From the NCBI RefSeq assembly GCF_001553955.1, contig NZ_CP014235.1, positions 17,456-81,455 on the forward strand: DNA of 64,000 bases, written 5' to 3'. A model generated the notes under the pieces. The model saw only the letters and a program-made list of their open reading frames with translations, made no database searches and was not told the DNA's origin. A program made the translations under genes and the position numbers. Shown here one piece after another: positions 41,588 through 51,279 of the stretch. Numbering within the stretch: position 1 is the first letter of the stretch; the number at the start of each line of letters is the position of its first letter. This DNA is from Moraxella osloensis. Its GTDB lineage: Bacteria > Pseudomonadota > Gammaproteobacteria > Pseudomonadales > Moraxellaceae.

Positions 41588-41907
41588 AAAGCATGAAAGA
41601 CTTAGATACTATTAACTTGGCTAACCACGAGCTTACTGGGGATGAGCTCGGGGCATTATTGCTTGAAAGTGTCCGACAAGCTAAAGCCGGGCAAGGTGTG
41701 GTACGTGAGCAACCTGTTGTCAATGATGCAGTTGAAGCCAGACAGAATGTGGGACTATCACAACGAGAATTTGCTGAAATTCTAGGTGTGTCAGTTCGAA
41801 CCTTACAAGCTTGGGAGCAAGGAAAACGCTATCCATCAAAAGCGGCTAGCGTTCTGCTGAAAATTGCAAAAGTTGAACCCCAAGTGTTACTGCGCGTTGC
41901 TCATTAA
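41578..41907 (+). CDS. HigA-type antitoxin (XRE helix-turn-helix)
   Basis: 109 residues: N-terminal toxin-binding part, then an XRE domain (VGLSQREFAEILGVSVRTLQ, WEQGKRYPS) at about 55-85. Toxin-first order and the overlapping start fit a HigBA module. With the toxin frame broken, the antitoxin survives alone and may still repress the shared promoter or neutralise related toxins. Confidence 0.88.
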   Translation: MAIKSMKDLDTINLANHELTGDELGALLLESVRQAKAGQGVVREQPVVNDAVEARQNVGLSQREFAEILGVSVRTLQAWEQGKRYPSKAASVLLKIAKVEPQVLLRVAH

Positions 41908-42005
41908 AAACTTTTGCTGTTAAAAATAGTTAGCATTCGTTTGATTGACAACTTGCTATACAAGAATGAGGGCTAAAAGCCATTATTTTTTGCCCAGAAT
42001 GAGAT

Positions 42006-42031
42006 GTCTAAAAAACGACCGTTTTTTAGAC
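42006..42031. terminator. Perfect 12-bp hairpin after higA
   Basis: GTCTAAAAAACG and CGTTTTTTAGAC around AC. It can end transcription in either direction. A very similar sequence at about 11205-11224 plus 12593-12610 is the target that IS256 split, so it may be part of the Tn3-type end region. Confidence 0.6.
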
Positions 42032-42054
42032 AAGTAAAAGATAGTTAAAAATAA

Positions 42055-42105
42055 TCGACAAAAGTCCTGACCGTCCTATTTTTTCCGTTTTCTGTGCTGA
42101 TCTCA
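42055..42105 (-). repeat. Third, diverged Tn3-family end
   Basis: On the minus strand GAGATCAGCACAGAAAACGG, then GGAC-TTTTGTCGATTATTTTT. It matches the ends at 11128 and 18020 except at the outermost bases. It marks the exact border between the plasmid backbone and the purine island. Confidence 0.6.
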
Positions 42106-42109
42106 ATTT

Positions 42110-43609
42110 TTAATGATTATTGGTTTTTGGCATCAATATATAATACATGACTGCACCTAGACCACACCCAATAAACCAATTAAAATCCGCCAACCCTTTT
42201 AAACCCATCAAAGTAATTGCCACACCTACAATCACTGCAGGAATTAATGCCATCACCGCTTTTGGATTCCAGCCATTGCTATACCAATAAGCACCATTTG
42301 GGTCAGTAGTGTATAAATCTTCCACTTTAATCACTTGTTTACGGATTAAATAAAAATCCGTCAACAAAATACCAAATAATGGACCGATAAAGGCAGCTAA
42401 AATATCAAGGGTATAATGAATCACTTGTGGTGAATTAAATAAGTTCCAAGGTGTGATAAACACTGCACCAATCGCTGCAATAAAGCCACCCATGCGAAAG
42501 CTAATATTTCTTGGTGAAACGTTTGAAAAGTCAAAGGCAGGAGCAACGAAGTTCGCTACGATATTGATACCGATGGTGGCTGTAACAAAGGTTAGGGCAC
42601 CCAATAACATCACTGTCACATTATCAATGCGAGAGACCGTATCAATCGGATCAGTTAGCATTTTACCAAACACAGGAATTGTACCTGACGTAATGACTAC
42701 CGTCACCAAGGCAAATAAGGTAAAGTTAATCGGCAACCCCCAAAAATTACCTTTTTTTACTTCATCATAACTTTTGGCGTAGCGAGCAAAGTCACCAAAA
42801 TTGAGCATGGGTCCTGAAAAATATGACACCACTAAGGCAATCGCCGTAATCGTTGGTAAAATAGAATCCATGCCATGATATTTTACTTCAGCTAAGTTTA
42901 AATTGATATTTGCTAATCCTGCACGATTGACAATCCAACACATTAACGCAAGCATCACTACATACACCGCAGGTCCTGCCCAATCGATAAATTTTTTGAT
43001 GGTATCAATCCCTCGCCAAAACACCAAAGCTTGAAGTACCCACATCACCATAAAGGCGAGCCAACCGAGCAAATTTAGCCCAAGCAAGTTGGTTTGTTCT
43101 AAGCCTTTCAAGCTTGGCATTGCCCATAGCAAGATAATTTCTAGTGATTTTGAAGCCAAAAAAGTTTGTACCCCATACCATGCCACCGCAATTAAACCAC
43201 GAATAATCGCAGGTAAATTTGCCCCAAATACGCCAAATGGCATACGACACGCTACGGGATACGGTACGCCTGCTTGTTGGCTTGGTTTTGCCACGAGATT
43301 ACATAGCACTTGTACAATCATAATGCCGACAATCAAGGCGAGTAGCACTTGCCAACTTTGAATGCCCAACGCAAACAAACTGCCCGCAAACACATAACCA
43401 CCGACACTGTGCACATCCGACATCCAAAACGCAAAGATATTATACCAGTTCCAATCTTGACGATTGCTACGCTCTTTACCTGCCACCAATGGTGCAAGGT
43501 CTTCGTTATACAAACGGTCGCTGTAGCCTGTCGGCGTCTGATGAACAGTGCCAAAATGCGATACCACGGCAGAAGGCGGTTGAACGGTAGTACTTGGTGT
43601 TTTAAGCAT
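42110..43609 (-). CDS. NCS1 family permease (allantoin/purine type)
   Basis: 499 residues with twelve likely membrane segments. The signature GYSDRLYNEDLAPL near the N-terminus and FGVFGANLPAIIRG mark nucleobase:cation symporter-1. Position beside allantoin genes suggests uptake of allantoin or a related hydantoin, but NCS1 specificity cannot be read off. A ribosome site AAGGAG precedes the ATG. It is divergent from the racemase operon; two TTGTATACAA sites lie between. Confidence 0.88.
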   Translation of the reverse strand: MLKTPSTTVQPPSAVVSHFGTVHQTPTGYSDRLYNEDLAPLVAGKERSNRQDWNWYNIFAFWMSDVHSVGGYVFAGSLFALGIQSWQVLLALIVGIMIVQVLCNLVAKPSQQAGVPYPVACRMPFGVFGANLPAIIRGLIAVAWYGVQTFLASKSLEIILLWAMPSLKGLEQTNLLGLNLLGWLAFMVMWVLQALVFWRGIDTIKKFIDWAGPAVYVVMLALMCWIVNRAGLANINLNLAEVKYHGMDSILPTITAIALVVSYFSGPMLNFGDFARYAKSYDEVKKGNFWGLPINFTLFALVTVVITSGTIPVFGKMLTDPIDTVSRIDNVTVMLLGALTFVTATIGINIVANFVAPAFDFSNVSPRNISFRMGGFIAAIGAVFITPWNLFNSPQVIHYTLDILAAFIGPLFGILLTDFYLIRKQVIKVEDLYTTDPNGAYWYSNGWNPKAVMALIPAVIVGVAITLMGLKGLADFNWFIGCGLGAVMYYILMPKTNNH

Positions 43610-43648
43610 GGCTTTACTCCTTGCATTGTTTTTAAATCATAGAAAAAT

Positions 43649-43658
43649 TTGTATACAA
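43649..43658. promoter_or_regulatory. TTGTATACAA operator, permease side
   Basis: Perfect 10-base palindrome 40 bases upstream of the NCS1 permease start. Form and placement suit a GntR/FCD regulator. Confidence 0.7.
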
Positions 43659-43798
43659 TTTTATCTAATGACTTGGTGGCTGTTGCAATAAGAAACGGCA
43701 AAAAGCATGCCAAATGCCAATGTCCACCCTAAAATTTTTACCATTTGGCATGATAATTGAATATTTAATAGTAAATTGATTTGCTTAAACCTATTTTA

Positions 43799-43808
43799 TT
43801 GTATACAA
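43799..43808. promoter_or_regulatory. TTGTATACAA operator, racemase side
   Basis: Perfect palindrome 31 bases upstream of the racemase start, 150 bases from the site at 43649. Confidence 0.7.
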
Positions 43809-43838
43809 TCATCTGATATTGATAGTTTTAGGATTGCC

Positions 43839-44561
43839 ATGAACATTCACTTGATTAACCCCAACACCAGTCATCACATGACTGAGCAAATGACGCAAAG
43901 TGCCAAAGCCGTTGCCAATGCAGGGACGCAAATCATTGGCAGAACGCCCAAGCATGGGGCGGTGTCGATTGAGTCGCATTTTGACGAAGCCATGAGCATT
44001 ATCGGTGTCGCTGAAGAAGTGCGACAAGCGGATAGTGAAAACGCCAATGGCATGATTTTGGCGTGTTTTGGTGACCCCAATATTTGGGCGGTGCGAGAGC
44101 TTACCGACAAACCAGTAATTGGCATTGCCCAAGCAGGGTTTGTCATGGCAAGCATGATAAGTACGCAGTTTGCTGTAGTAACGAGCCTACAACGCACCGT
44201 AATTATCGCTAAACATTTGCTTCAACAATACGGCTATGCACACCTGTGTCCGCAAGTGTTGGCAGTGGATATGCCAGTGCTTGCGTTAGAAGATGATACC
44301 GCTTTTAAAGCAATTATCAACAAATCGATTGAAGCTCGTGATAATGGGGCGGGTGCGATTGTGCTAGGCTGCGGTGGTATGTCGCATTTGACTGAGGCCA
44401 TTGAGCAAGCGGTCGGTATTCCTGTGATTGATGGGGTAAAAAGTGCGGTCAAATTGATTGAAGCCATGGTTGGAATGAATTTAAAAACCAGTAAACATGG
44501 CGATTTGGCGTATCCAATAGCCAAACCATTTTTGGGCGACTTGCAACGTTTTGGTGCATAA
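43839..44561 (+). CDS. Allantoin/hydantoin racemase (Asp/Glu racemase family)
   Basis: 241 residues. Start set at MNIHLINPNTSHHMT because it matches the family and has an AGGA ribosome site. The two catalytic cysteines are in MILACFGDPN and IVLGCGGMSH, as in hydantoin racemase and HpxA allantoin racemase. It would interconvert (S)- and (R)-allantoin, so that both the enzymic product and spontaneous racemate reach the allantoinase. First gene of the operon racemase-gntR-puuE-alc-allA. Confidence 0.85.
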   Translation: MNIHLINPNTSHHMTEQMTQSAKAVANAGTQIIGRTPKHGAVSIESHFDEAMSIIGVAEEVRQADSENANGMILACFGDPNIWAVRELTDKPVIGIAQAGFVMASMISTQFAVVTSLQRTVIIAKHLLQQYGYAHLCPQVLAVDMPVLALEDDTAFKAIINKSIEARDNGAGAIVLGCGGMSHLTEAIEQAVGIPVIDGVKSAVKLIEAMVGMNLKTSKHGDLAYPIAKPFLGDLQRFGA

Positions 44562-44598
44562 TAGCAGTTAAATCTATCCATTTTTTAAGGCAATCACC

Positions 44599-45291
44599 AT
44601 GAGCGATTTAACAAAAACTACCGACGAGCAAATGTACCAAATGCTGTTTCGGGCGATTCATGAGCATTATCTCAAACCAGACACCCATTTGCCCGAAGAT
44701 GAATTAGCAAAAAGCTTTAATGTCAGTCGCACTCGGGTGCGTAAGATTTTACAACGTTTGATTTATGAGCAACTCGTGGTGCAGCAGCCCAATCGGGGTT
44801 GTTTTGTGGCATCAATGGGCAAACCGCAAGTGAATGAAATCTTTGTGACACGTCAAATTTTGGAACTCGGTGTGATTGATTTGCTTGCCTTACCACTTAA
44901 CGATGGTCAAATCACTCAACTTAATCAAATCTGTGCCGATGAATTATCCGCTCTACAGAAGGCAGAGTACGGACTTGCCAATAAACTCTCAGGCGATTTT
45001 CATATTCAACTTGCCAAATTTACCGACAATGTGACTTTGATTACTTTAATTGAGCAACTGATTGCTCGCACGTCGCTTGCCATTGCCATGTATAGCAATC
45101 CGACGACCATGCAATGTGATAATCATTGCCATTTTGATTTAATCAAACTGCTACAACAGACCGATAAAGCGTTACTTAAAAATGATATGGCAGAACATTT
45201 ATCCGAACTTGCCGAGCAGTTACTGATTGAGCCACAACCCAAACAACCGCCAAATTTTAACGAATTATTTAACAAACTAGGCGATAAATAA
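44599..45291 (+). CDS. GntR-family regulator (FadR/FCD type)
   Basis: 230 residues. N-terminal winged helix (HLPEDELAKSFNVSRTRVRK, IYEQLVVQQPNRGCFV) and an all-helical FCD domain with metal-binding residues expected in GDFHIQLAKF and NHCHFDLIKL. Lying inside the purine operon, 37 bases after the racemase, it is the natural candidate for the TTGTATACAA sites. The ligand is probably a purine-pathway intermediate such as allantoin or urate (inference). Confidence 0.88.
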   Translation: MSDLTKTTDEQMYQMLFRAIHEHYLKPDTHLPEDELAKSFNVSRTRVRKILQRLIYEQLVVQQPNRGCFVASMGKPQVNEIFVTRQILELGVIDLLALPLNDGQITQLNQICADELSALQKAEYGLANKLSGDFHIQLAKFTDNVTLITLIEQLIARTSLAIAMYSNPTTMQCDNHCHFDLIKLLQQTDKALLKNDMAEHLSELAEQLLIEPQPKQPPNFNELFNKLGDK

Positions 45292-45320
45292 ATTCGCAGT
45301 TTTTATCATTAGGAGCGACT

Positions 45321-46313
45321 ATGTCCACACCGCAATTTAAGCACGTTACCCCCATTGACCTACCGCATTATCCCCGAGATTTGAAGGGGTATTGCGACAA
45401 TCCGCCCAAAGCCAACTGGAAAAATGGGGCAAAAATTGCGGTGCAGTTTGTGCTAAACCTTGAAGAAGGGGCAGAAAATGCAGTCATGCACGGTGACGCT
45501 GGCTCTGAGATGTTTTTATCCGATATTTTAGGCACGCAGATTTTCCCAAACCGTCATCAATCAGTTGAGTCAGCATTTGAATACGGTAGCCGTGTTGGGG
45601 TGTGGCGAGTACTGGATTTGTTTAAAGCCCATGATTTAAAGCTAACGACCTTTTCTTGTGCCATGTCGGTTGCTCGCACCCCGCATATCCTTGAGAGAGT
45701 GCTTCAAGATGGGCATGAAGTGGCAAGTCACGGCTTGCGTTGGGTCAATCATCAGCTGATGGACAGACAAACTGAAGCTCGCCATATTGCCGACGCTACT
45801 GAAATCTTTAAAAAAATGATGGGCTTTCAACCCATCGGTTGGTACACAGGACGAGATAGTCCCAATACTCGTGAATTAGTAGTGGCTCAAGGCGGTTATC
45901 AATATGACTCAGACTCGTATGCCGATGAATTGCCTTACTGGCTCAATGTACGAGTAACCGAAGGCGATAGCATTACCACTCTTCCCCAATTGATTATCCC
46001 CTACTCACTTGAAACCAATGACATGCGATTTGCGTCAAGCCCAGGTTACACCAATGCCGAGCCATTTTATCAATACTTGAAAGACAGCTTTGACACCTTG
46101 TATGAAGAAGGGCAACAAACGCCCAAAATGCTATCGATTGGCTTGCATTGTCGCATGATTGGTCGTGCAGGACGTATTGTTGCACTCAAAAAATTTATCG
46201 AATACATCACCAGTAAGCCAGATGTGTGGATTTGTCGCCGTGATGAAATCGCCAAACATTGGTACGAACATCACCCAGCGACTAGCGACAATACCGCCAA
46301 TTGGTTGTTTTAA
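45321..46313 (+). CDS. puuE: Allantoinase PuuE
   Basis: 330 residues of the polysaccharide-deacetylase-like allantoinase family, not the amidohydrolase type (AllB). Marks: FVLNLEEGAENAVMHGD, the loop EVASHGLRWVNHQ with metal-type His residues, GWYTGRDSPNTRELV and LSIGLHCRMIGRAGR. Opens the allantoin ring to allantoate. Gap of 29 bases from the regulator gene and 15 to allantoicase. Confidence 0.92.
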   Translation: MSTPQFKHVTPIDLPHYPRDLKGYCDNPPKANWKNGAKIAVQFVLNLEEGAENAVMHGDAGSEMFLSDILGTQIFPNRHQSVESAFEYGSRVGVWRVLDLFKAHDLKLTTFSCAMSVARTPHILERVLQDGHEVASHGLRWVNHQLMDRQTEARHIADATEIFKKMMGFQPIGWYTGRDSPNTRELVVAQGGYQYDSDSYADELPYWLNVRVTEGDSITTLPQLIIPYSLETNDMRFASSPGYTNAEPFYQYLKDSFDTLYEEGQQTPKMLSIGLHCRMIGRAGRIVALKKFIEYITSKPDVWICRRDEIAKHWYEHHPATSDNTANWLF

Positions 46314-46328
46314 AAAAAGGATAACAAA

Positions 46329-47354
46329 ATGAGTGAACCTGTTGCAATCGAAACCACCCTACCCGATTTTACCAATTTGATTAACGTTGCTGATGACCGC
46401 CTTGGAGCAAAAGCGTTATTTGCCAGTGATGAGTTTTTTGCGGTTAAGGAGCGCATCTTAAATGCTGAACCTGCAGTATTTATCGTCGGCAAATATGATG
46501 ACAATGGCAAATGGATGGACGGTTGGGAAACCCGTCGTAAACGCCATTTAGGTAATGATTATTTGGTAATTAAGCTTGCCAAACCTGCCAAAATCCAGGG
46601 TTTTGACATTGATACTAGCAACTTTACGGGTAACTTTCCGCCTGCATGTCAAATTGAAGGTATCAAGCTCGAACAAGCTAATGATAGTGAAAATGCAGAT
46701 TTTTGGACACAACAAAGCTGGCAACCGCTCACCAATATGGTAAGCCTTCAAGGTAATTCTCATCATTATATCGCAAGTGAAAACACAGACAGTGTAATCA
46801 CCCATATTCGATTAAGCATTTATCCTGATGGTGGTGTTGCTCGTTTGCGTGTGTACGGTGAAATTGTCTTTGCCGAAACAACTGATTCTCAAGGCGATAT
46901 TGATTTGGTAAGTGCGTTAAATGGCGGTCAAGCGATTGCGTGGAACGACGCCCACTTTGGTAAAGCAAGTAATCTGTTACTACCCAATAAAGCCCCAAAC
47001 ATGGGTGAAGGTTGGGAGACTCGTCGCCGTCGTGAGCCAGGGAATGACTGGTGTATTCTAAAGTTAGGACAAGCAGGTATTGTCAATAAAATCGTGGTCG
47101 ATACCGCATTTTTTAAAGGTAATTTCCCTGACAAAGTATCGATTCAAGCTGTATATGCTCCCGATTTGCCCAGGCAAGCTCTTATTACCCAAAGTATGTT
47201 TTGGGAAACCTTGCTTGAGTCTCAGCAATTGAGTGCCGATAGTATGCATGAGTTTAACGAGATTGTGCTGAAGAAACCGATTACTCATGTACGAGTCAAT
47301 ATTTTTCCTGACGGGGGGATTAGCCGAATTAAATTGTTTGGTAAAATTGCTTAA
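46329..47354 (+). CDS. alc: Allantoicase
   Basis: 341 residues made of two similar halves, each with a WETRRKR or WETRRRR motif ([20 protein letters not shown] near 60; [20 protein letters not shown] near 225) and an IYPDGG / IFPDGG loop, the hallmark of allantoicase. Splits allantoate into ureidoglycolate and urea. Complete length. Confidence 0.94.
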   Translation: MSEPVAIETTLPDFTNLINVADDRLGAKALFASDEFFAVKERILNAEPAVFIVGKYDDNGKWMDGWETRRKRHLGNDYLVIKLAKPAKIQGFDIDTSNFTGNFPPACQIEGIKLEQANDSENADFWTQQSWQPLTNMVSLQGNSHHYIASENTDSVITHIRLSIYPDGGVARLRVYGEIVFAETTDSQGDIDLVSALNGGQAIAWNDAHFGKASNLLLPNKAPNMGEGWETRRRREPGNDWCILKLGQAGIVNKIVVDTAFFKGNFPDKVSIQAVYAPDLPRQALITQSMFWETLLESQQLSADSMHEFNEIVLKKPITHVRVNIFPDGGISRIKLFGKIA

Positions 47355-47368
47355 AGGTAATGGATAAT

Positions 47369-47896
47369 ATGACAAAACATATAACTACTACTCTAACCGC
47401 CAAACCGTTGACCAAAGCGGATTTTGCTCCGTTTGGCGATGTCATCGAGCTGTATAAATATAATGAAGCAACACCACAAAATCGGTTTACTATCAATCAA
47501 GGCTTTGCCGAGCGTCATCACCAACTTGCCACTGTCAGCCATGATGGTGGGAGTGTTGGGCTTAGCATCTTTTTGGCACAGCCACGCGCATTGCCTGCGG
47601 TACTGTCAGTGATGGAATATCATCCGTTTGGTTCTCAAGCTTTTTTTAGCTTGGATAAACAAGATTATTTGGTTGTAGTTGCCAAAGCAGGTGATGATCC
47701 AAAGTCGGCTGATGAGTTACACGCATTTTATGCTCGTCATGACCAAGGGGTGCAATATCATGCTGGTACATGGCATCATCCGCTTTTGGCTTTAAATCAA
47801 GTTTGTCAATTTTTAGTGGTCGACAGAGTGGGTGGTGAAGGCATAAATTGTATTGAATTGGATATTAATGAGTGGCAAGTGCAGGTAGAATTTTAA
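47369..47896 (+). CDS. allA: Ureidoglycolate lyase
   Basis: About 175 residues, cupin-like AllA. Start at 47369 preferred over 47360 because the AAAGG ribosome site then has an 11-base spacer rather than two. Motifs: [26 protein letters not shown], and [17 protein letters not shown] with the active-site His residues. Releases urea and glyoxylate from ureidoglycolate, the last pathway step. A strong terminator follows. Confidence 0.93.
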   Translation: MTKHITTTLTAKPLTKADFAPFGDVIELYKYNEATPQNRFTINQGFAERHHQLATVSHDGGSVGLSIFLAQPRALPAVLSVMEYHPFGSQAFFSLDKQDYLVVVAKAGDDPKSADELHAFYARHDQGVQYHAGTWHHPLLALNQVCQFLVVDRVGGEGINCIELDINEWQVQVEF

Positions 47897-47924
47897 TATC
47901 CCAGTTATAAGAAAATAATTTAAG

Positions 47925-47955
47925 AAAAAAGGGCATGATAAATATGCCCTTTTTT
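47925..47955. terminator. Bidirectional terminator after allA
   Basis: AAAAAAGGGCAT pairs with ATGCCCTTTTTT around a GATAAAT loop; T run on both strands. It separates the plus-strand operon from the converging porin gene. Confidence 0.88.
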
Positions 47956-48144
47956 ATACCTATTTTGCTAAGGTTAATCAAAAATAATACCCATTAAGAA
48001 TTTAGACTTAATGGGTTTTTAATATTGTTATAAAAGTTTTTTATTATTTGAGTGTTTTGAAATATTATCCTATGATTGTTATTTCCTAATGTTATTATAT
48101 CCCTATGTCATGAATTCCAATAGCTCTCCTTGGCAATCAATTAT

Positions 48145-49470
48145 TTAAAACTTCACAGACAACATTAAGCGGTTTTGCCAAAAGTTTTCTCGTCCATCAA
48201 AACGGGGTGAATGCTGAATCCCTGCAAAGTTGCTGATACTAAGCCCTTTTAATTTACCTGAGAAATTATGGATGCCATACACCATCAACTCAGTTTGGTC
48301 ACGGCTATCGACGTTTTTGCTTTCTTTTAAATCCATATAAGACAATCTCGCCCCAAGGTTGGTTTGGTCGTCATATTTGCCATCCACGCCAATCATATAA
48401 GCATTACCTGCCCCCAAGTCTTGGGTACTGGTAAAAAACGGCTGAGCAAAAATCACGCTCGATGAGGTGTTTGTGCTATAAGGTGTCAATAACGCTCCAT
48501 TACGATAAGCGTCACTTTGTGGTTGAATGCGGTCATACGCCAGTTTCACAGTTGCATTGTTTGTAGGTTTTAGACTAAGCATAGCCCCATACATTTGGCT
48601 ATCGACGTTGCCTGCTAACGCTTTCCCTTGGTCTTTGCCTGTGATGTATTGCACGGCAAACTCAGGCTTTAATGGATGATTGGCTAACGCATAATTGCCT
48701 TGTGCATACGCCAGTTTGGTGTAATCATCATAATCTTCATACCAAACTTGCCCTTTTAACTGATTGCCATTGGCAAGTTTGTAACTTTTGCCCGCACCCA
48801 CTGACCACATACCATCAGTTTCTTTTATGGCACTTTGACGACTGGTTTTATAAAATTCGTCTTCGCCATAGCTTTTGAATTTATTCACTTTGGTCGCTCG
48901 GATGAAGTCATCATTGTTACCCAATTTGACGTCAGCGGCTTGATACAGGTTTTGCAAAATACGAAAATCGGAGTAATCCCCCAAAAATGGAACATCCAAA
49001 CGCTGGTTGCCCACAGTGACACGCGCTTTATCGTTTTGCCATTTTACATAAGCTTCAGCAAGACCATCTTTATCATTTTTAAATTCACTAACTTCGGCAT
49101 GTCCATTATCATCATCAAGCCTACGTTGGATGTCGTAACCAACGGCTGCTTGTACGCCATAAAACGGGGCAGTTTCATAGCGGATGTAACCGCCTGTTGC
49201 AACGGTATCTTGGCTTTTTCCACCAAAATATGCGTTATTAAGAGAATAATAGGCGGTTTTGATTGCACCACTCACAGTACCACAGCTAAAGGCTTTACCA
49301 AGACTGTCAACTGAGTTATTGTTGACGGTGCAATCTTGTTGCCCCCCTGACAAATGATTTAGGGTTAAAGGCGGATTATTGGTAGGGGAAGCAACAGCCA
49401 TACTCGGTAATCCCAAAGCTACTAAGATCGCCCAATATAAATTTTTGTGTTTTAAATAAGTTTGTTGCAT
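48145..49470 (-). CDS. OprD-family outer-membrane porin
   Basis: About 441 residues. Start chosen at MQQTYLKHKN because GGAGGA stands seven bases before it; the longer alternative starts with TTG inside that ribosome site. A signal peptide (about residues 1-30, cleavage after AVA) is followed by the OprD pattern IKTAYYSLNNAYFGG, AYVKWQNDKARVTVGNQRLD and PFLGDYSDFR, and a C-terminal beta-strand ending LSVKF. OprD channels take up specific small nutrients; here a purine or ureide is plausible. Last gene of the uraD-uraH-NCS2-porin run. Confidence 0.87.
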   Translation of the reverse strand: MQQTYLKHKNLYWAILVALGLPSMAVASPTNNPPLTLNHLSGGQQDCTVNNNSVDSLGKAFSCGTVSGAIKTAYYSLNNAYFGGKSQDTVATGGYIRYETAPFYGVQAAVGYDIQRRLDDDNGHAEVSEFKNDKDGLAEAYVKWQNDKARVTVGNQRLDVPFLGDYSDFRILQNLYQAADVKLGNNDDFIRATKVNKFKSYGEDEFYKTSRQSAIKETDGMWSVGAGKSYKLANGNQLKGQVWYEDYDDYTKLAYAQGNYALANHPLKPEFAVQYITGKDQGKALAGNVDSQMYGAMLSLKPTNNATVKLAYDRIQPQSDAYRNGALLTPYSTNTSSSVIFAQPFFTSTQDLGAGNAYMIGVDGKYDDQTNLGARLSYMDLKESKNVDSRDQTELMVYGIHNFSGKLKGLSISNFAGIQHSPRFDGRENFWQNRLMLSVKF

Positions 49471-49510
49471 TGTTTCCTCCAAAAGATGATTAAGTGTAAA
49501 GTTTTCAAAA

Positions 49511-50893
49511 TTAATAATGAGTCACCGCTGATGAGGTTGATGCCGTTCCGGTGTCAGCTAATGGTGTAGTCGATTTTCTTGCTAACAATTTAGAGTTAAA
49601 TAATAAATTCAACAAAATAGCAGTGATGCAAGTTGAACTAATTCCAGAATGAAACAGAGTTTTTACCCATGCTGGGAAATGCTCATAAAAATCTTGGCTC
49701 ACTACAGGAATTAAACCAATCGAGATGGCAGTTGCTACAATAATGAGATTATTTTGATTTTCATAATTAACTTTAGATAACGTACGAATGCCGCTAGCTG
49801 CCACGCTACCAAACAGAATGATTCCTGCACCGCCCAAAACTGGCATAGGTATAGATGCCACGACACGACCTAAAACAGGCAATAAACCTAGAGTCACCAA
49901 AATTGCACCCGCAGTTGCCACCACAAAACGACTTTTAATTCCTGTCATAGCTACTAAACCAACGTTTTGAGCAAATGCCGTTTGCATAAATGAACCAAAC
50001 ATTGGAGCAATCGCACTAGAGAGTAAATCTGCACGCAGACCGTCACCGACACGGCGTTCATCGACAGATGTGCCCACAATTTCACCAACGGCCAAAATGT
50101 CTGCTGTCGTTTCTGTCATGGTGACCAATGTCACAATACACATTGAGATAATGGCAGCTACATCAAAGACAGGGGCACCGAATTGGAAAACATTGGGAAT
50201 AGCAAAGAATGCTCCTGTACCTACTTTGGAAAAATCAACCATACCAAACATCGCAGCAATGATTGTCCCAACCGCCATTGCTATCAAAATAGCCAAGCGA
50301 CGCACCAAAGGATTACGAGTGATACTGAGTAATAAAATAACACCCAAAGTTGCTAATGCTAACCCAACATTACCAGGGTCACCCCATGTTGGTGCTTTTG
50401 GATTACCACCCATTATCCAGCGAATACTTACGGGAATTAGAGACAAGCCAATCATGGTAATGACTGACCCTGTCACCACAGGGGGAAAAAATCTTAATAA
50501 ACGAGAAAAGAAAGGTGAGATAATTAAGCCAACCACTGATGCTACCATTACCGCACCAAATACCATAGGTAAACTACCACCTGTAGTAATAATCGCCAGC
50601 ATAGTGGCTACCCCGGCAAATGACACGCCTTGCACAATAGGTAGTTTCGCCCCAAAGTATTTAATACCAAGGGTTTGTAAAAGCGTAGCTAATCCCCCCA
50701 CAAATAAACTTGCTGCGATAAGTGTTCCGATTTCGGCAGGTTTTAATCCCGCCGCCGAACCAATAATAAGTGGCACTGCGATAATACCGCCGTACATCGT
50801 TAAAACGTGTTGCAAGCCATAAGCCACGTTTTTAGTCATACCGAGTTGTTCGTCTTCAGGTCGTATAGTGGTGAATGTATTTATAGTCATCAT
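49511..50893 (-). CDS. NCS2 purine permease (urate/xanthine type)
   Basis: 460 residues, about 12-14 membrane helices. The family signature QNVGLVAMTGIKSRFV is present, with AVPLIIGSAAGL near the N-terminus and ETTADILAVGEIV. NCS2 proteins import xanthine, urate or uracil with cations; adjacency to urate-oxidising genes favours urate or xanthine. 28 bases from the porin and 38 from uraH. Confidence 0.9.
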   Translation of the reverse strand: MMTINTFTTIRPEDEQLGMTKNVAYGLQHVLTMYGGIIAVPLIIGSAAGLKPAEIGTLIAASLFVGGLATLLQTLGIKYFGAKLPIVQGVSFAGVATMLAIITTGGSLPMVFGAVMVASVVGLIISPFFSRLLRFFPPVVTGSVITMIGLSLIPVSIRWIMGGNPKAPTWGDPGNVGLALATLGVILLLSITRNPLVRRLAILIAMAVGTIIAAMFGMVDFSKVGTGAFFAIPNVFQFGAPVFDVAAIISMCIVTLVTMTETTADILAVGEIVGTSVDERRVGDGLRADLLSSAIAPMFGSFMQTAFAQNVGLVAMTGIKSRFVVATAGAILVTLGLLPVLGRVVASIPMPVLGGAGIILFGSVAASGIRTLSKVNYENQNNLIIVATAISIGLIPVVSQDFYEHFPAWVKTLFHSGISSTCITAILLNLLFNSKLLARKSTTPLADTGTASTSSAVTHY

Positions 50894-50931
50894 AATCTCC
50901 TTTTATTTCTCATTTTTTTTAAAGATTTTGT

Positions 50932-51279
50932 CTAACTGCCACGATAAGTCGAAAAACCATAAGAGCTAATCAGCAATGGCACATGACAATGAGCTTGTGT
51001 GCCATCAAGAACAAAGTCGATTGTCACTTTCGGATAAAAGCACGCTCTTTTATTCTTGGCAAAATACTCAGCTGTCGCAAATACTAATTGATACTCACCT
51101 ATTGCTAACGCTCGATTATCACTGGGTAATTCAAACTGCTTGATTCTGCCTGATTCATCGGTAATTCCTTGGCTGAGTAGCTGTGGCATTTCGTTTTGTA
51201 GTTGGTATAAACTCACTTGAACATTACTTGCAGGTAGTCCAAGCGTGGTGTCTAAAATGTGGGTGCTTAATGTAGTCAT
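50932..51279 (-). CDS. uraH: 5-hydroxyisourate hydrolase
   Basis: 115 residues, transthyretin-like. TLSTHILDTTLGLPASNV at the start and the C-terminal YRGS tetrapeptide are diagnostic of HIU hydrolase (transthyretin lacks the latter). No signal peptide, so cytosolic. Converts 5-hydroxyisourate to OHCU. Its ATG overlaps the uraD stop by four bases. Confidence 0.95.
   Translation of the reverse strand: MTTLSTHILDTTLGLPASNVQVSLYQLQNEMPQLLSQGITDESGRIKQFELPSDNRALAIGEYQLVFATAEYFAKNKRACFYPKVTIDFVLDGTQAHCHVPLLISSYGFSTYRGS

Noticed and set aside
50070..50822. 250-codon ORF opposite the NCS2 permease
   Set aside because: Shadow of a membrane-protein gene; Pro/Thr/Ile-rich translation with no recognisable domain and no ribosome site.
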